Source: Azolla caroliniana (lineage: Eukaryota > Polypodiophyta). Taken from it: a stretch of DNA of 64,000 nucleotides. The notes below the pieces were generated by a model. The model saw only the letters and a program-made list of their open reading frames with translations. It had not been told where the DNA came from and did not search any database. The translations under genes were made by a program, and so were the position numbers. Below, in pieces: positions 11,080-21,913 of this stretch (within the stretch, counting starts at the first letter, position 1; the number at the start of each line of letters is the position of its first letter). The stretch is from positions 2,976,001 through 3,040,000 of the forward strand of contig JBHGNT010000020.1 in the NCBI GenBank assembly GCA_043228905.1, written 5' to 3'.

Positions 11080-11230
11080 CGTCACCCGAACTTGAACTTC
11101 GAATCTTGTAATCCATAATTGAAAACCTCAACCATTTTGTTGTCGACGACTTCCATCGCCACTATCCAAACAAACCCGGCCCTAAAATGTTAACGCCGAC
11201 TTCCACTCGGCATTCTCGAAGAAGGGACAG
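11055..11230 (+). repeat. Rearranged 5' end of X: LTR start fused to pol end
   Basis: 11055-11138 is the first 84 bp of a family-A LTR. It jumps at 11139 to the last 92 bp of the chromodomain end and polypurine tract (TCGACGACTTCCATCGCCAC to GAAGAAGGGACAG), which also lies before the 3' LTR at 38690-38768. A complete LTR follows. This is what an LTR-internal-LTR tandem leaves after internal deletion. Confidence 0.85.
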
Positions 11231-11652
11231 TGTCATGAGCACATGACCATTATGGTGTCACCCGGACTTGAACCTCGAACCTTGTAATCCATAATTGAAA
11301 ACCTTAACCATTAAGATAGCTTATTATCACATGAGACAATAAAAGCTACTTTTTATATTACATTGATTATTGTAATAACTGTAGATCATTCTAGAATGTT
11401 CTAGAATGTCCTAGAACATTCTAGAACATTATAGAAATCTCTAAGCTATTCTATAGGAACCTATAAAGAAGGGCATACATGTATTCTCAAATCAATTCGA
11501 ATCAACACCAGTCTTTAGCTCTCATTACATATCTTGTATCCATTCTCTTTCTTTCTCTATCTTAATACAACCATTCTGCATTTCGTTCCTTTCTTCTCGT
11601 GTTCCCTTATATCCTTCTTCCATCACTCTATGTTTTATTCTTGGTTCTGACA
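11231..11652 (+). repeat. Complete 5'-side LTR of X (family A)
   Basis: TGTCATGAGC to GGTTCTGACA, 422 bp, matching 38769-39192. Order inside: antisense tRNA-like block (about 11245-11325), HSE array (11389-11434), TATAAAG (11462), R-start AATTCGAATCAA (11494-11505), pyrimidine-rich U5. Confidence 0.93.
11389..11505 (+). promoter_or_regulatory. Family A promoter: HSE array, TATA box, RNA start
   Basis: 11389-11434 alternates TTC and GAA at 5-bp spacing (TTCTAGAATGTTCTAGAA, then GAACATTCTAGAA), the heat-shock-factor pattern. TATAAAG begins at 11462. The primer-complementary motif AATTCGAATCAA begins at 11494, exactly 32 bp later, where the transcript 5' end is expected. No transcription data are available. 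Confidence 0.7.
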
Positions 11653-11661
11653 GTTTGATTC

Positions 11662-11666
<5 letters not shown>
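11653..11666 (+). promoter_or_regulatory. Self-primer binding site of X
   Basis: Immediately after the LTR: GTTTGATTCGAATT. TTGATTCGAATT (11655-11666) is a perfect 12-bp reverse complement of 11494-11505 in the LTR. No tRNA-type TGG start is present. Read as a Tf1-like self-priming site. Confidence 0.75.

Positions 11667-11699
<33 letters not shown>
11666..11699 (+). repeat. (TC)n microsatellite in X leader
   Basis: About 16 TC dinucleotides between the primer site and the gag ATG. Families B and C carry similar tracts, but inside their LTRs. Confidence 0.9.
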
Positions 11700-11702
<3 letters not shown>

Positions 11703-11726
11703 CTCCTCTGTAACTAGCACGAAACC

Positions 11727-12890
11727 ATGGCCGCCATTAACTCCGAAGAATATCTTACCCTTGTTGCAGAAATGGAGAATCTTAAATCCAAGTTTGCATC
11801 TCTTGAAGTAGAGAATCAACCTCTACTTGGGGATCTACAAAAGGTTACTATAGAGAAGCAACAACAACAAGAGGTGTTCACGTGACGTGTTCAACAGTTA
11901 GAGTTGACAATCGTAGTGTTAAAACAACAAAGGGTCGAAGGTCAAGGACTTATTAAGGAGCCCAAAATCAGCCTCCTCGCTAAATTTGATGGCTCGAGGG
12001 CGCATTTCCGAGGTTTCTTGAATCAAGTACGGTTGGTGATTCAAATGCATCCCACGCGTTATCCGACATATGCATCACGAGTTGGGTTAGTGAGCACCTT
12101 ATTGACTGGCATAACATTGTCGTGGTTTGCTCCATTGCTAGAGACAAATTCTCCTCTACTGAATAATTTCGAGGAATTTATCAAAGAATTTAAGGCTTGT
12201 TTTGGAGATACTGATGGGGTGAGAACAACTATCAACAAGATTTGTACACTACGTCAAGGTGATAAGCCAACTTTGACATATGTAGCCAATATCTGTCGCA
12301 TCGCAAGCGATATTACTTGGGATGAACAAGTCCTAATGGAGCAATTCTGTTCAGGCATTCGTAGTGATGTCAAAGACTTACTTCTTACCTTCCTCGAGGA
12401 TCCAAGGTCGCTTACAAAAGCTATTAGTCGAACAATACGGTGTGATAATCTTCTTTTTGAGCGTCGATGTGAGCGACAACAACAAATAACAAGATCAAGA
12501 TTCACACCAACTTATGCATCAGTAACGACGCGATCATCCCCAAGGCAAACATATAGCCCTGCTCCAACTCTAAGGAAAACACGCAGTCCAGTCCCAATGG
12601 ATAGTTCTACGCCCATGGAGATCGATATGACTCAATGACGAGGACCGTTGTTGGACGAAGAGAAGCAATGACGCCGAGCAAACTGTCTGTGCTTATATTG
12701 CGGAGGTTCAAGACATATAGCCATTCATTGCTTCCGTAGGCCGAGACATCAGGTAAATCAAATTCACTATGACAATAAAAATGAGTCCAACATTTTAGAA
12801 GCAGTTAGTGACTCTAATATTATGAAAAATCCACCATTGTCCAATAAGTTTGAAGTCCGAAGCCAATTAGAAGAGGAGTCAAACGAATAA
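11727..12890 (+). pseudogene. X gag
   Basis: ATG 11727 (MAAINSEEYLTLVAEMENL) opens a coiled-coil-like N-terminus rich in Gln and Glu, a stop TGA at 11883-11885, then a 244-codon frame (11904-12638): KFDGSRAHFRGFLNQVRLVIQ, WFAPLLE, EFKACFGDTDGVRTTINKI and VKDLLLTFLEDP. TGA codons at about 12636 and 12668 sit where relatives have CGA. The knuckle CLYCGGSRHIAIHC (12690-12735) and an Asn-rich tail end near 12890. Family B and C gags share the plan. Confidence 0.85.
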
Positions 12891-13697
12891 GTCCGCCAAA
12901 ATAGGAGCCATTTGGTTGGACAACCCTAGATATGTACAACCTAGTGTGGGTTCCATTTCTTCCAAGCATTTTAGTAGAGTCTTCTCAGCCCAAATACAAG
13001 TTAGGACACCGAGTTGTCAAGTCCAAGCCCTCTTCGACATTGGAGCCAATTCTTGTTTCATGGATAAAGATTTTGCCCAAAAACACCAAATATCCTTGCA
13101 TACACTTCCTTGTCCAGTTTCCGTAGTAGCGATTCATGGACATCCCATAGCTTTCGGGAAGATATTTGAAGAGTCTTAGCCAACACACATACTCTTAGGT
13201 GATTTAGGATGTGTAGTTTCCTTTAACATAAACCGCAGTCCTGAGTATCCAATTGTCCTCGGTTTGCCATGGTTCGAGCTACATAACCCTAGAATCGATT
13301 GATGGACGCGAGAAATTTGGTGCCCTTCAGCAGAAAATATCATTGCCAAGGATCGAACTCAAGATTATTCTCTTGAAGAATATAGTTCTACCAATGCACC
13401 AACTCCTTTTCATTAGATTTTAGCCATCACATTGCAACAATTGTGCCAACTAGGAGGCAAGGAGGACCTTTTCCTATTTGCAGTATCAATGACACCTTCT
13501 AGTGCCACTCAAGGGAATTGAGACATCCAAATTCCCAAAAAATATCAAGACTATGCTGATGTTTTCGACAAAGTCAAAGCTAGTGTTCTTCCAAAGCCTC
13601 GGCCGTACGACTGTCCTATTGAGATTTCGGGAAGATATTTGAAGAGTCTTAGCCAACACACATACTCTTAGGTAATTTAGGATGTGTAGTTTCCTTT
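12891..13697 (+). pseudogene. X protease region, copy 1 and start of copy 2
   Basis: 12916-13179 encodes the protease-like segment QVRTPSCQVQALFDIGANSCFMDKDFAQ (DIGA in place of D-S/T-G-A) and VVAIHGHPIAFGKI. Homology runs to CPIEI at about 13622, where the sequence jumps back to the position equivalent to 13155 and a second copy begins (13623). Element D interrupts that copy at 13698. Confidence 0.8.
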
Positions 13698-14149
13698 TGT
13701 TAAGAATTAGGTAGGTAATTAAGAGTTAATTAGTACCTAATTATGTGAGAAAGTTAAGTGGAGAAGATTAAGTGATATGTGTGTATGTGTGTGAGAGGAA
13801 AAGAGAGAGAGAGAGAGAGATACACTTATGAATAACACAAGATGGGGGATGAGTAAGTATATTAACTTAGCATTATCATCATCTATCATCAAATACAAAA
13901 ATACCTTCAATGAGGTATATATAGGTTTCATGTGCAAGGGTGTGCACATGTGCTAGGAGAATATAGGTACAACGTGTAAGTCCTATATTAAATGAGCATG
14001 GAGTGGTGGATCTACAATGTATCCCACTCGAGTACAAAATCCTATTTAAGGCTTTATGGTCAACACACTAACTAGATTCTATCTAGGTAACTACTAAGTT
14101 ACATTTGTTGACTAACTAACTAAACTAAGTTGAGCTTGATCTCTCAACA
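13698..14149 (-). repeat. 3' LTR of D
   Basis: Plus-strand reading TGTTAAGAATTAGG to GATCTCTCAACA, 452 bp, nearly identical to 21914-22363. A (GA)n tract lies at about 13803-13820, and a minus-strand TATATATA at about 13913-13922. Confidence 0.93.
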
Positions 14150-14595
14150 CGCCCCTTGAAGCTCAAGTGTGAGGCGGCCGACATGCGGCGTTATTTTCGG
14201 CATTGTCCGACTTTCGATGTCGGCTTCTGTGCGGCTTACGTCCGGCCTTCGGCTTTGTTCACCATGGCAATCTCGAGTCCTCCCCCTCAAGTCGGTGACA
14301 AAGGCTTGTAGCGTGTGGGTAATGGTCAACTACTTCCACCCATCGTGGGTTATGAGCCGCTTCGGTGGAGCTCTTGGGCTCTTGTTCGGCCGCTACCTTC
14401 ATCGCGAAGGCGTAATGATGGGCCATATACTCGTTGTTGTCGAGCCGCGTGACGGGGTTCTTAGCTCTAGATGAGCGTCGAAGTTTTTCGCTCGCCAATG
14501 TGAGCGCCTTCTTTACTCCGGGTGTCCGCATGATGGGTACACCGAACTCACTATCTAGTGAGGGAGCCGATCCATCCGAATCATTGTCGTCGGGG
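14150..14595 (-). pseudogene. D pol linker remnant; RT deleted
   Basis: On the minus strand 14531-14262 reads the copia linker before RT (LRRSSRAKNPVTRLDNNEYMAHHYAFAMKVAAEQEP, NPRWVE), equal to the F stretch YGYDKYMAYHYTFMMKVAS. It ends before any RT motif. 14150-14260 is non-coding apart from a purine-rich stretch before the LTR. Confidence 0.75.
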
Positions 14596-14600
14596 TGATC

Positions 14601-15296
14601 TGTTAGGAAACAGGTCCCTCCGGATGGGAAGTGAGAAGAACAGTACTGATGAGTAAACCCGGCCTAGGCCGATAGGCCCTCGGCTGAAACCGAATGTGGA
14701 CTACCTGGCTACGGAAGACCCGGTGAGAACCGGATGACAAGTACCCGGCTACGGAAGATCCGGTGAGAACCGGATGAGGAGTACCCGACTATGGAGGACC
14801 CGGTGAGAACTGGATGAGGAGTACCCGGCAAGAGCCGGATGGTGAAGGGCCGGTGAGAAGTGCTCACCGGATGAAGGGACATATTTGTAAATATGTTTTT
14901 GAGAGTCCATCGGGGCTATATTTGTAAATATGACTTAGGGAAAACCCTGTTTTGAGTTGTTGTTGTCATTCTTGTTGGCGCAAGATTAGAGCGCAACAGT
15001 GTATAGAGAGTGTGAGAGAGAGGAAGAGGTCGTTGCCTCTGTTGTAACCGCCGCCTGTGGCGAAGATAGCAAGCTCGAGGTCGTTGCCTCGGTGCTTTAC
15101 TATTGTACATTATGATATAGTGATAGTTTGCAGTCTGTGGGCTGCCGTGGTTTTTTCCCTAGTTTGGGTTTTCCACGATAACATCTTGTGCTCTCTTCTC
15201 TTCACTGTGTCGTGCATTCATTACCCGTTTTCTGAGTTTGATTCTAAGCTTGGTTGTGGCCGAGCGTTGCACATAAGGAGCGTGTAGTTCCTGTCA
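14601..15296 (+). repeat. 5' LTR of E
   Basis: TGTTAGGAAAC to TTCCTGTCA, 696 bp. Contains 40-bp CCGG-rich sub-repeats (about 14690-14870; unit like GAGTACCCGGCTACGGAAGA) and CATATTTGTAAATA. Compared with the 3' LTR it lacks about 28 bp holding the TATA box. Confidence 0.93.
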
Positions 15297-15299
15297 AAG

Positions 15300-15311
15300 T
15301 GGTATCAGAGC
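15300..15311 (+). promoter_or_regulatory. E primer-binding site (tRNA-Met)
   Basis: TGGTATCAGAGC three bases after the LTR, the standard plant copia site complementary to initiator methionine tRNA. Confidence 0.92.
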
Positions 15312-15326
15312 GAAACGACACAGAAA

Positions 15327-17467
15327 ATGGACGAATCGTTGGGAGGCATGTTCAAGCTCACCGGCTCCAACTATTCCGTGTGGAAGTCGAAGATGAGGGA
15401 CATGCTCGTGGTTAAGGATCTTTGGTTGCCGGTTCAGTTCGGGGACAAGAAACCAGATAAAATCGACACCATGATATGGGAGGTGATGCACATGAAGACA
15501 ATGGCGTACATACGGTGCTTCATCGACATGAGCCTATACAACAACTTCAATGAAGAGAGCAAGGCTCATGAGCTCTGGGAGAAGATCGACATTATGTTTC
15601 AAAACAGAAATGCTGTTAATCAGGTTTCGGTATTCCGGAAGCTAGTAAGACTTCGGTACCAAGATGGCTCCAGCATGGCGGAGCACATGAATGCCTTCCA
15701 GGGGCTGATCCACCAGGCAACATCATTGGAAGTACCTCTCGCTGACAAGGTACTAGCACTACTCCTACTCGGTTCCCTCCCAGATAGCTGGGAGACGTTG
15801 GTTGTCACCTTGGGTAACGCCGGGCCGGAAGGGAAACGATTATCCCTAGCAAGAGTGAAGTCGAGCTTGCTAGATGAGGAGGCGCGTCGGAAAGATAAGG
15901 ATACGAGCTCCGACTCCAAAGCGCTCCTTACCGAATCGGAATGCGGAAGACAAAGAAACCATAGTCCCCAGAACCGGGAAAAGTCGGGGACACGGTCAAA
16001 ATCAAGGGGGAGGCCTACTTGCTTCTATTGCGGCAAGCCGGGACACTTCCAGAAAAACTGTCGGCACTTCCGAAAGGACAAGGAAACCGACGGCACCGAT
16101 TCGAAGCGGACACCGGACCGAAACGGTAAAGACCAGAGGGGGCCGGACTGGAAGGGAACGACGGGAATCGCGGCAAGTGAAGAAGAGTTGATGCTCATCA
16201 CAGAGGAGAGTGAGATAAACCTTGCCGGTGACGAGATGACCTGGGTGGTCGACTCCGGAGCGTCGTTCCACCTTACCCCGGACCGGAAATACTTCTCATC
16301 CTACTCAGCCGGTGATCACGACTGTGTCCGGATGGGGAATGAAGGTACATGCCGAATTGTCGGCATAGGAGATGTGTGGTTGACAACGCCAACCGGATGC
16401 AAGCTGCTGTTGAAGGATGTCCGACACGTTCTGGAGGTTCGTCTGAACCTGATATCAGCCGGTCGACTAGATGATGAAGACTACACGGGTAACATCCGGA
16501 ACGGTGTTATGAAGTTCAGCAAAGGGAGCCTGATTGTGGCTCGGGCCCGGAAAGTCAACACGTTGTACCTGATGAATGCCCGGTTATGCCCGGAAGAAGT
16601 GAACGTGACATCCGACACTGCCGGTGAGTTGTGGCACAAGAGACTGTGTCACATGAACGAGAAGGGGATGAAGAGGCTTGCAGAAGACAACCTCATTCCA
16701 GTGAAGAACGTGCACTTGGAGAAGTGCACTGATTGTCTGGCCGGTAAGCAAAACCGGACCTCCTTCCGACCAAGGCCACCGATGAGACGTAATGCACCAT
16801 TGGAGTTGGTGCATACTAATGTGTGTCAAGTGGACACGAAGTCACATGCAGGATCACAGTACTTCGTGACGTTCATAGATGACCATAGCCGGAAGCTGTG
16901 GGCCACATCGTTGAAGACGAAGGATCAAGTGTTATCCGTCTTCATAGAGCTCCACACGAGAGTGGAAAGAGAAACCGGCCGGAAGCTGAAGGCGGTTTGA
17001 GCAGATAATGGAGGTGAATACCGGGGGCAGTTCGAGGAGTACTGTCACTCGAAGGGAATCTGGCTCGAATTTACCGTGCCGAAGACGCCGGAACTGAACG
17101 GACTAGCTGAGAGGATGAACCGGACTATAATGGACCGGGTCCGGAGTATGTTGGCGCATGCAAAACTACCCAAGAAGTTTTGGGCTGAGGCACTGTCGAC
17201 GGCGACATATGTGATAAACAGATCACCCTCAGTACCCTTGGACGAAGACATGCGACAGAGAGTCTGGACCGGTAATGAAGTGTCCTACCAGCATCTGAAA
17301 GTATTCGGTGTCTTGCATACGTGCATGTTGTTCTGGACCGGAGAGGAAAGTTGGATCCAAAGACCCGGCCATGCATATTCCTCGGTTACGGTGACGATGA
17401 GTTCGGCTAACGAGTGTGAGACCTGGCAGACAAGAAGGTATTCCGGAGTCGAGATATTATCTTCCGG
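15327..17467 (+). pseudogene. E gag-protease-integrase
   Basis: ATG 15327 (MDESLGGMFKLTGSNYSVWKS) opens 557 codons. UBN2-type gag; knuckle CFYCGKPGHFQKNC (16020-16061); protease WVVDSGASFHLTP (16236-16275); gag-pre-integrase LWHKRLCHMNEKGMKRL; integrase FVTFIDDHSRKLW. TGA 16998-17000 sits where copia integrases have Arg before ADNGGEY. The frame then continues through GLAERMNRTI, KKFWAEALSTATYVINRSP and HLKVFG, shifts, and ends near 17467 at the deletion. Only the TGA and one or two shifts break it, so E is fairly young. Confidence 0.9.
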
Positions 17468-18598
17468 TTGAAGAAGAGCTTGTACGGACTGAAGCAGGCT
17501 CCCCGACAATGGTACCGGAAGTTGGACTCCTTCATGACCGATCAAGGGTACCACAAGACGCAGGTCGATGACTGCGTGTTTGTGAAGAAGTTTGAAGGAG
17601 GCGACTTCCTGATACTCCTTCTGTACGTGGACGACATGTTGATCGTCGGACGGGACCAAGCCAAAATACGGATGCTGAAGAAGGCTCTCAACCGGACCTT
17701 CTTAATGAAAGACTTGGGTCCGGCAAGACAAATGCTGGGGATGCATATCATCCGGAACCGGCCAACGAAGCAACTGTGGCTGTCACAGGAGAAATACGTG
17801 ACAAAGGTGCTTCAGTGGTTCAACATGTTAGAAGCAAAACCAGTCGGATCGACACTCCCGACAAACTGCAGATTATCCGGTAAGCAAAGCCCGAAGACGA
17901 AAGCAGAGAAGGCTGATATGATGAAGGTTCCATATGCCTCTGCCGTCAGGAGCTTGATGTACGCAATGGTGTGTACCCGACCGGATATAGGTTACGCAAT
18001 CGGAGTGGTGAGCCGGTTTATAAGCAATCCCGGCAAGGAGCACTGGAACGCGGTCAAATGGATACTCTGGTACTTGAAGGGCACTTCGGATATGTGTCTC
18101 TGATTCGGTTCCGGCAAACCTCAACTTGACGGTTTTACCAATTCGGACATGTCAGTTGATGTGGATACCAGCCGGTCTACATCTAGGTATGTAATGACAT
18201 ATGCGGGGGGAGCTGTTTCGTGGCAGTCGAGGCTGTAGAAGACAGTTGCGTTGTCAACCACGGAAGTGGAGGACATGGCAGCTGTAGAAGCCGGCAAGGA
18301 AATATTATGGATGAAGGACTTCATCGGAGAGCTCGGTATCCGGCAAGATGAATACCGGCTCTATTGCGACAGTCAAAGTGCCATCCACCTTGCTAAGAAT
18401 GTGGCCTACCATTCCCGGATGAAGCATATCCAGCGAAGGTATCATTGGATCCGGGAAAGAGTAGATGACTAGGAGTTCGCGCTGACAAAGATCTACATGG
18501 CCGAGAACGGATCAGATATGCTGACTAAAGTACTGATACCCGACAAGCTGGATGCATGCCGGAAGCGGATCGGACTAGTAAGACATCCCATGCCGGAG
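17468..18598 (+). pseudogene. E RT palm to RNase H
   Basis: 17468-18103 is open: KKSLYGLKQAPRQWYRKL, LYVDDMLIVG (catalytic YVDD codons 17624-17635), FLMKDLGPARQMLGM, RSLMYAMVCTRPDI. After TGA 18101-18103 the same frame continues: DMSVDVDTSRSTSRYVMTY, then a TAG, then LSTTEVEDMAAVEAGKE, LYCDSQSAIHLAKN and YHWIRERVDD, a TAG, and DMLTKVL to the end near 18598. Fingers and part of the palm are deleted, so it cannot encode a working RT. Confidence 0.88.
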
Positions 18599-18611
18599 TG
18601 AAGGGGGAGTT
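18599..18611 (+). promoter_or_regulatory. E polypurine tract
   Basis: Purine run GAAGGGGGAG directly before the 3' LTR; primes plus-strand synthesis in copia elements. Confidence 0.85.
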
Positions 18612-19285
18612 TGTTAGGAAACAGGTTCCTCCGGATGGGAAGTGAGAAGAACAGTACTGTGGACTACCCGGCTACGGAAGACCCGGTGAGAACCAGATGA
18701 GGAGTACCCGGCTACGGAAGATCCGGTGAGAACCGGATGAGGAGTACCCGGCTACGGAGGACCCGTTGAGAACCGGATGAGGACTACCCGGCAAGAGCCG
18801 GATGGTGAAGGGTCAGTGAGAAGTGCTCACTGGATGAAGGGACATATTTGTAAATATGTTTTTGAGAGTCCATCGGGGCTATATTTGTAAATACCCGAAA
18901 AGTCATATTAGTATAAATATGACTTAGGGCAAACCCTTTTTTGAGTTGTTGTTGTCATTCTTGTTGGCACAAGATTAGAGCGCAACAGTGTATAGAGAGT
19001 GTGAGAGAGAGGAAGAGGTCGTTGCCTCTGTTGTAACCGCCGCATGTGGCGAAGATAGCAAGCTCGAGGTCGTTGCCTCGGTGCTTTACTATTGTACATT
19101 ATGATATAGTGATAGTTTGCAGTCTGTGGGCTGCCGTGGTTTTTTCCCTAGTTTGGGTTTTCCACGATAACATCTTGTGCTCTCTTCTCTTCACTGTGTC
19201 GTGCATTCATTACCCGTTTTCTGAGTTTGATTCTAAGCTTGGTTGTGGCCGAGTGTTGCGCATAAGGAGCGTGTAGTTCCTGACA
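18612..19285 (+). repeat. 3' LTR of E
   Basis: TGTTAGGAAAC to AGTTCCTGACA, 674 bp. Has about four CCGG-rich sub-repeats (18657-18810), CATATTTGTAAATA (18843-18856) and an intact TATAAATA (18912-18919) that the 5' LTR lacks. Confidence 0.93.
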
Positions 19286-19290
19286 TGATC

Positions 19291-21744
19291 GACTTCGTAT
19301 TCGGGCATCTTACCTTTGCTTTTGTCCAAGTTCGTACTTGGCTGTGACGTGCTTGGGTCGCGTGCGGGCTCTTGTGGCCCATTAAGCTCGGTCGTAATCG
19401 GACTTTCTTTGAACATGTGTTCGAAGCGATCTCCATCTTCTACCTCTTGTTTGGTGGAATACGGGTCAACCGAAGTCGGAGTTGAAGTTGCCTCTGGTGC
19501 ATACCACGATGCGGACTCGTGGAAGACTATGTCTCGATTTACCCGAGCCGCTCGGGTAGAAGGGTTGTAACACTTGTACGCCTTCTTCTCGGAAAAGTAT
19601 CCTATGAGGATACATTCCTTTGACTTCGCGTCGGGCTTTTGTCGTTGCTCATTCGGGATGCGTACATTCGCAATGCTTCCAAACACCTTGAGGTGCGATA
19701 GGATCAGCTTCCTTCCGACAAGGAGCTCGTATGGAGTTAGCTCATGGACTCCATTGGTGGTGCACAGGTTCATGAGATAGACAGCCGTGGATGCCGCTTC
19801 GGCCCAATAGAAATTCGGCATGTGCTTCTCATGCATCATGGCGCGTGCTACCTCGAGTATTTGCCGATTTTTCCTTTCGGCGACACCATTTTGTTGGGGT
19901 GTGTGTTGGCATGAGAATTCTCTAGGAATGCCTTCACTTTGGAGGTAGGAGGTGAATTCATCGGAGAAGTACTCCTTTCCTCCATCCGATCGTAGGCATC
20001 GAATGTGCCGACCGGTTTCTTTTTCGACTTGCCCCTTGAGCTTTTGGAAGTGGGAGAACACTTCACTCTTCTTCTTCATCCGGTAGATCCATGCGTAGCA
20101 CGAGTAGTCGTCGATGAAGGTTACGTAGTATCGGCATCCGCCGATTGTCGACGTTTGAGCCGGTCCCCATACATCCGAGTGTATGACGTCGAGGAGGCCT
20201 TTGCTTGCGGAGCTCTCCTTCGGGAATGGGAGTCGATGTTGTTTGCCGAGTTGACACGCTTCGCATACTCGATCGACTCGTTTCGACTCGAATGTCGGAA
20301 GTCCGATGACGACTCCCTTTGTTTGCATAGATCGGAGCCGTTGGAGGTTGATGTGGCCGATTCTTTTGTGCCACAAGTCGATGTTCGTCTCATTTTTGAG
20401 ACCTTTAGTGTACATTGCCAATTTCACCTCATTCGAATCGAGGATGAACATTCGGTCTTCTCTCCTCCCCTTAGCTACGACTTGACCATGTTTCTCAATG
20501 AAGCATCCTTCTTTGGTGAAGCAGACTTGCATGCCTTGCTCCACGATTTGGCCGATCGAGACCAAATTCTTTGTTATTCTGGGCACGTGCAAGACATTCT
20601 TGATGCAAGTTTGCTCGCTTTCTTTCCCGAATGGGACATTGCCGATGTGCCGAATGGGATGCATGGTGTCGTCTCCTGTCTCTATAAAGCCGGGTCAATC
20701 CGGCGTTCATAAATCGCTAAACCACTCTTTGTGGGATGTCATGTGATGTGAGGCGCCGTAATCTACGAACTACACATCTTCCGGATTGGAGATGCTTGCG
20801 GAGTCGGAGGCTGTCATAGAGTTCACTCTATGCCGCATTACGAATAGTCCGCCGTAATCATCGTATTCGGAGTTGACGGCGTAATTCGTGTGTTGTCGAC
20901 TTGTGGAAGCCGACTCACTTATTCTTTTTCGGCATTGCTCCTCACGGTGGCCGATTTTGCCGCAATAGTTGCAATTTGCAGGCCTCATTTGCCGGCCATG
21001 GTCGGCATGGAAGCTCCCCTTTCTTCCGAAGGTTCCTTGATGGCTTCCGTGAAGGTTTGAGTTCCTTTCATGTGATGGGTCGAATTGACCTCTTCTACCA
21101 TCGTGACCTCCTCCTCGGCCACCGTCCAAATTCAAGAAGAACATTTGTTCTTCCGACATCTTGCTTTTGGTTTGGACGTGGTTCTCTTCGACCAATAGCA
21201 TTGATTGGAGGTCAAAGAATGAAGGAGGGTTTTCTCTCGCCAAGATTTCCGTCCTTAATGGATTGAATCATTGTGCGAGGCCGCCCAAGCATACTTGAAC
21301 CATCTCGTCTTCGTCGACGTTTATTTTGATGGAGCCAAGCAAGTCGCAAATGCTCTTGATCTTTGCAGTGCAGTCCGACACACTCATGTCTTTTTGCCGA
21401 ATGTTGTTCAACTCTTGTCGGAGTTGAAGCTTTCGGGCGGTTGTGTTGGCGGCGAACATTTTCTTTAAGTTCGCCCATGCCTCTTTGGGCGTCTTGGCAT
21501 CTCGAATGTGGCTAAGCATATGGTCGTGGACACATGTTGCAAGGCAATACACGCCTCGACTAGTCGCTTGTTCCCATGTTGCATAGTCGGCGTTTTGTGA
21601 GTCAGGTCAATTTTCTTGAGCGCCATTGATGTAGCTCCAATACCCTTGTCCGACGAGGTATTGGGTCATCTTGTACTCCCAAGATGAATAATTGCTCCGG
21701 TCTAGCTTTTCACTAGGGAGCGAGCTACCCATTTGTGTGTTCAT
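19291..21744 (-). pseudogene. D gag-protease-integrase
   Basis: Minus-strand ATG at 21744 (MNTQMGSSLPSEKLDRSNYSSWEYKM). A stop occurs within 50 codons; then gag continues (CVHDHMLSHIRDAKTPKEAW, QELNNIRQKDMSVSDC) with a frame change near 21250, then the knuckle CNYCGKIGHREEQC (about 20935-20976). From 20664 a long frame reads LWHKRIGHINLQRL, CEACQLGKQHRLPFP, DVIHSDVWGPAQT, YYVTFIDDYS, CLRSDGGKEY and HTPQQNGVAERKN (integrase D,D,E) to the linker at the E insertion. The integrase part is uninterrupted. Confidence 0.88.
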
Positions 21745-21901
21745 GTTGTTTTGTGTCTTCCTTTTTGGCTCTTCTTTCTTCGATCACGTACTTGTGCTAC
21801 GTAGCGGCACTACGGTAGCAGATGACCAAAATTTGTTGTTGGCGTTTTGAGCACACAATCACGGAGTGTTGGGTGGGCTTAGTGGATATACAAAACCACA
21901 C

Positions 21902-21913
21902 GCTCTGATACCA
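21902..21913 (-). promoter_or_regulatory. D primer-binding site (tRNA-Met)
   Basis: The minus strand reads TGGTATCAGAGC directly inside the 5' LTR. Confidence 0.92.

Larger units (their letters stand above)
14601..19285 (+). mobile_element. Element E: copia with internal RT deletion
   Basis: Perfect TSD TGATC (14596-14600, 19286-19290). LTRs 14601-15296 and 18612-19285, primer site 15300-15311, and a single polyprotein organisation of gag, protease, integrase, RT and RNase H. The segment between integrase end and the RT motif LKKSLYGLKQAPR is missing (about 0.85 kb compared with F), so the RT fingers are gone. It sits inside the D linker region. Confidence 0.93.
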
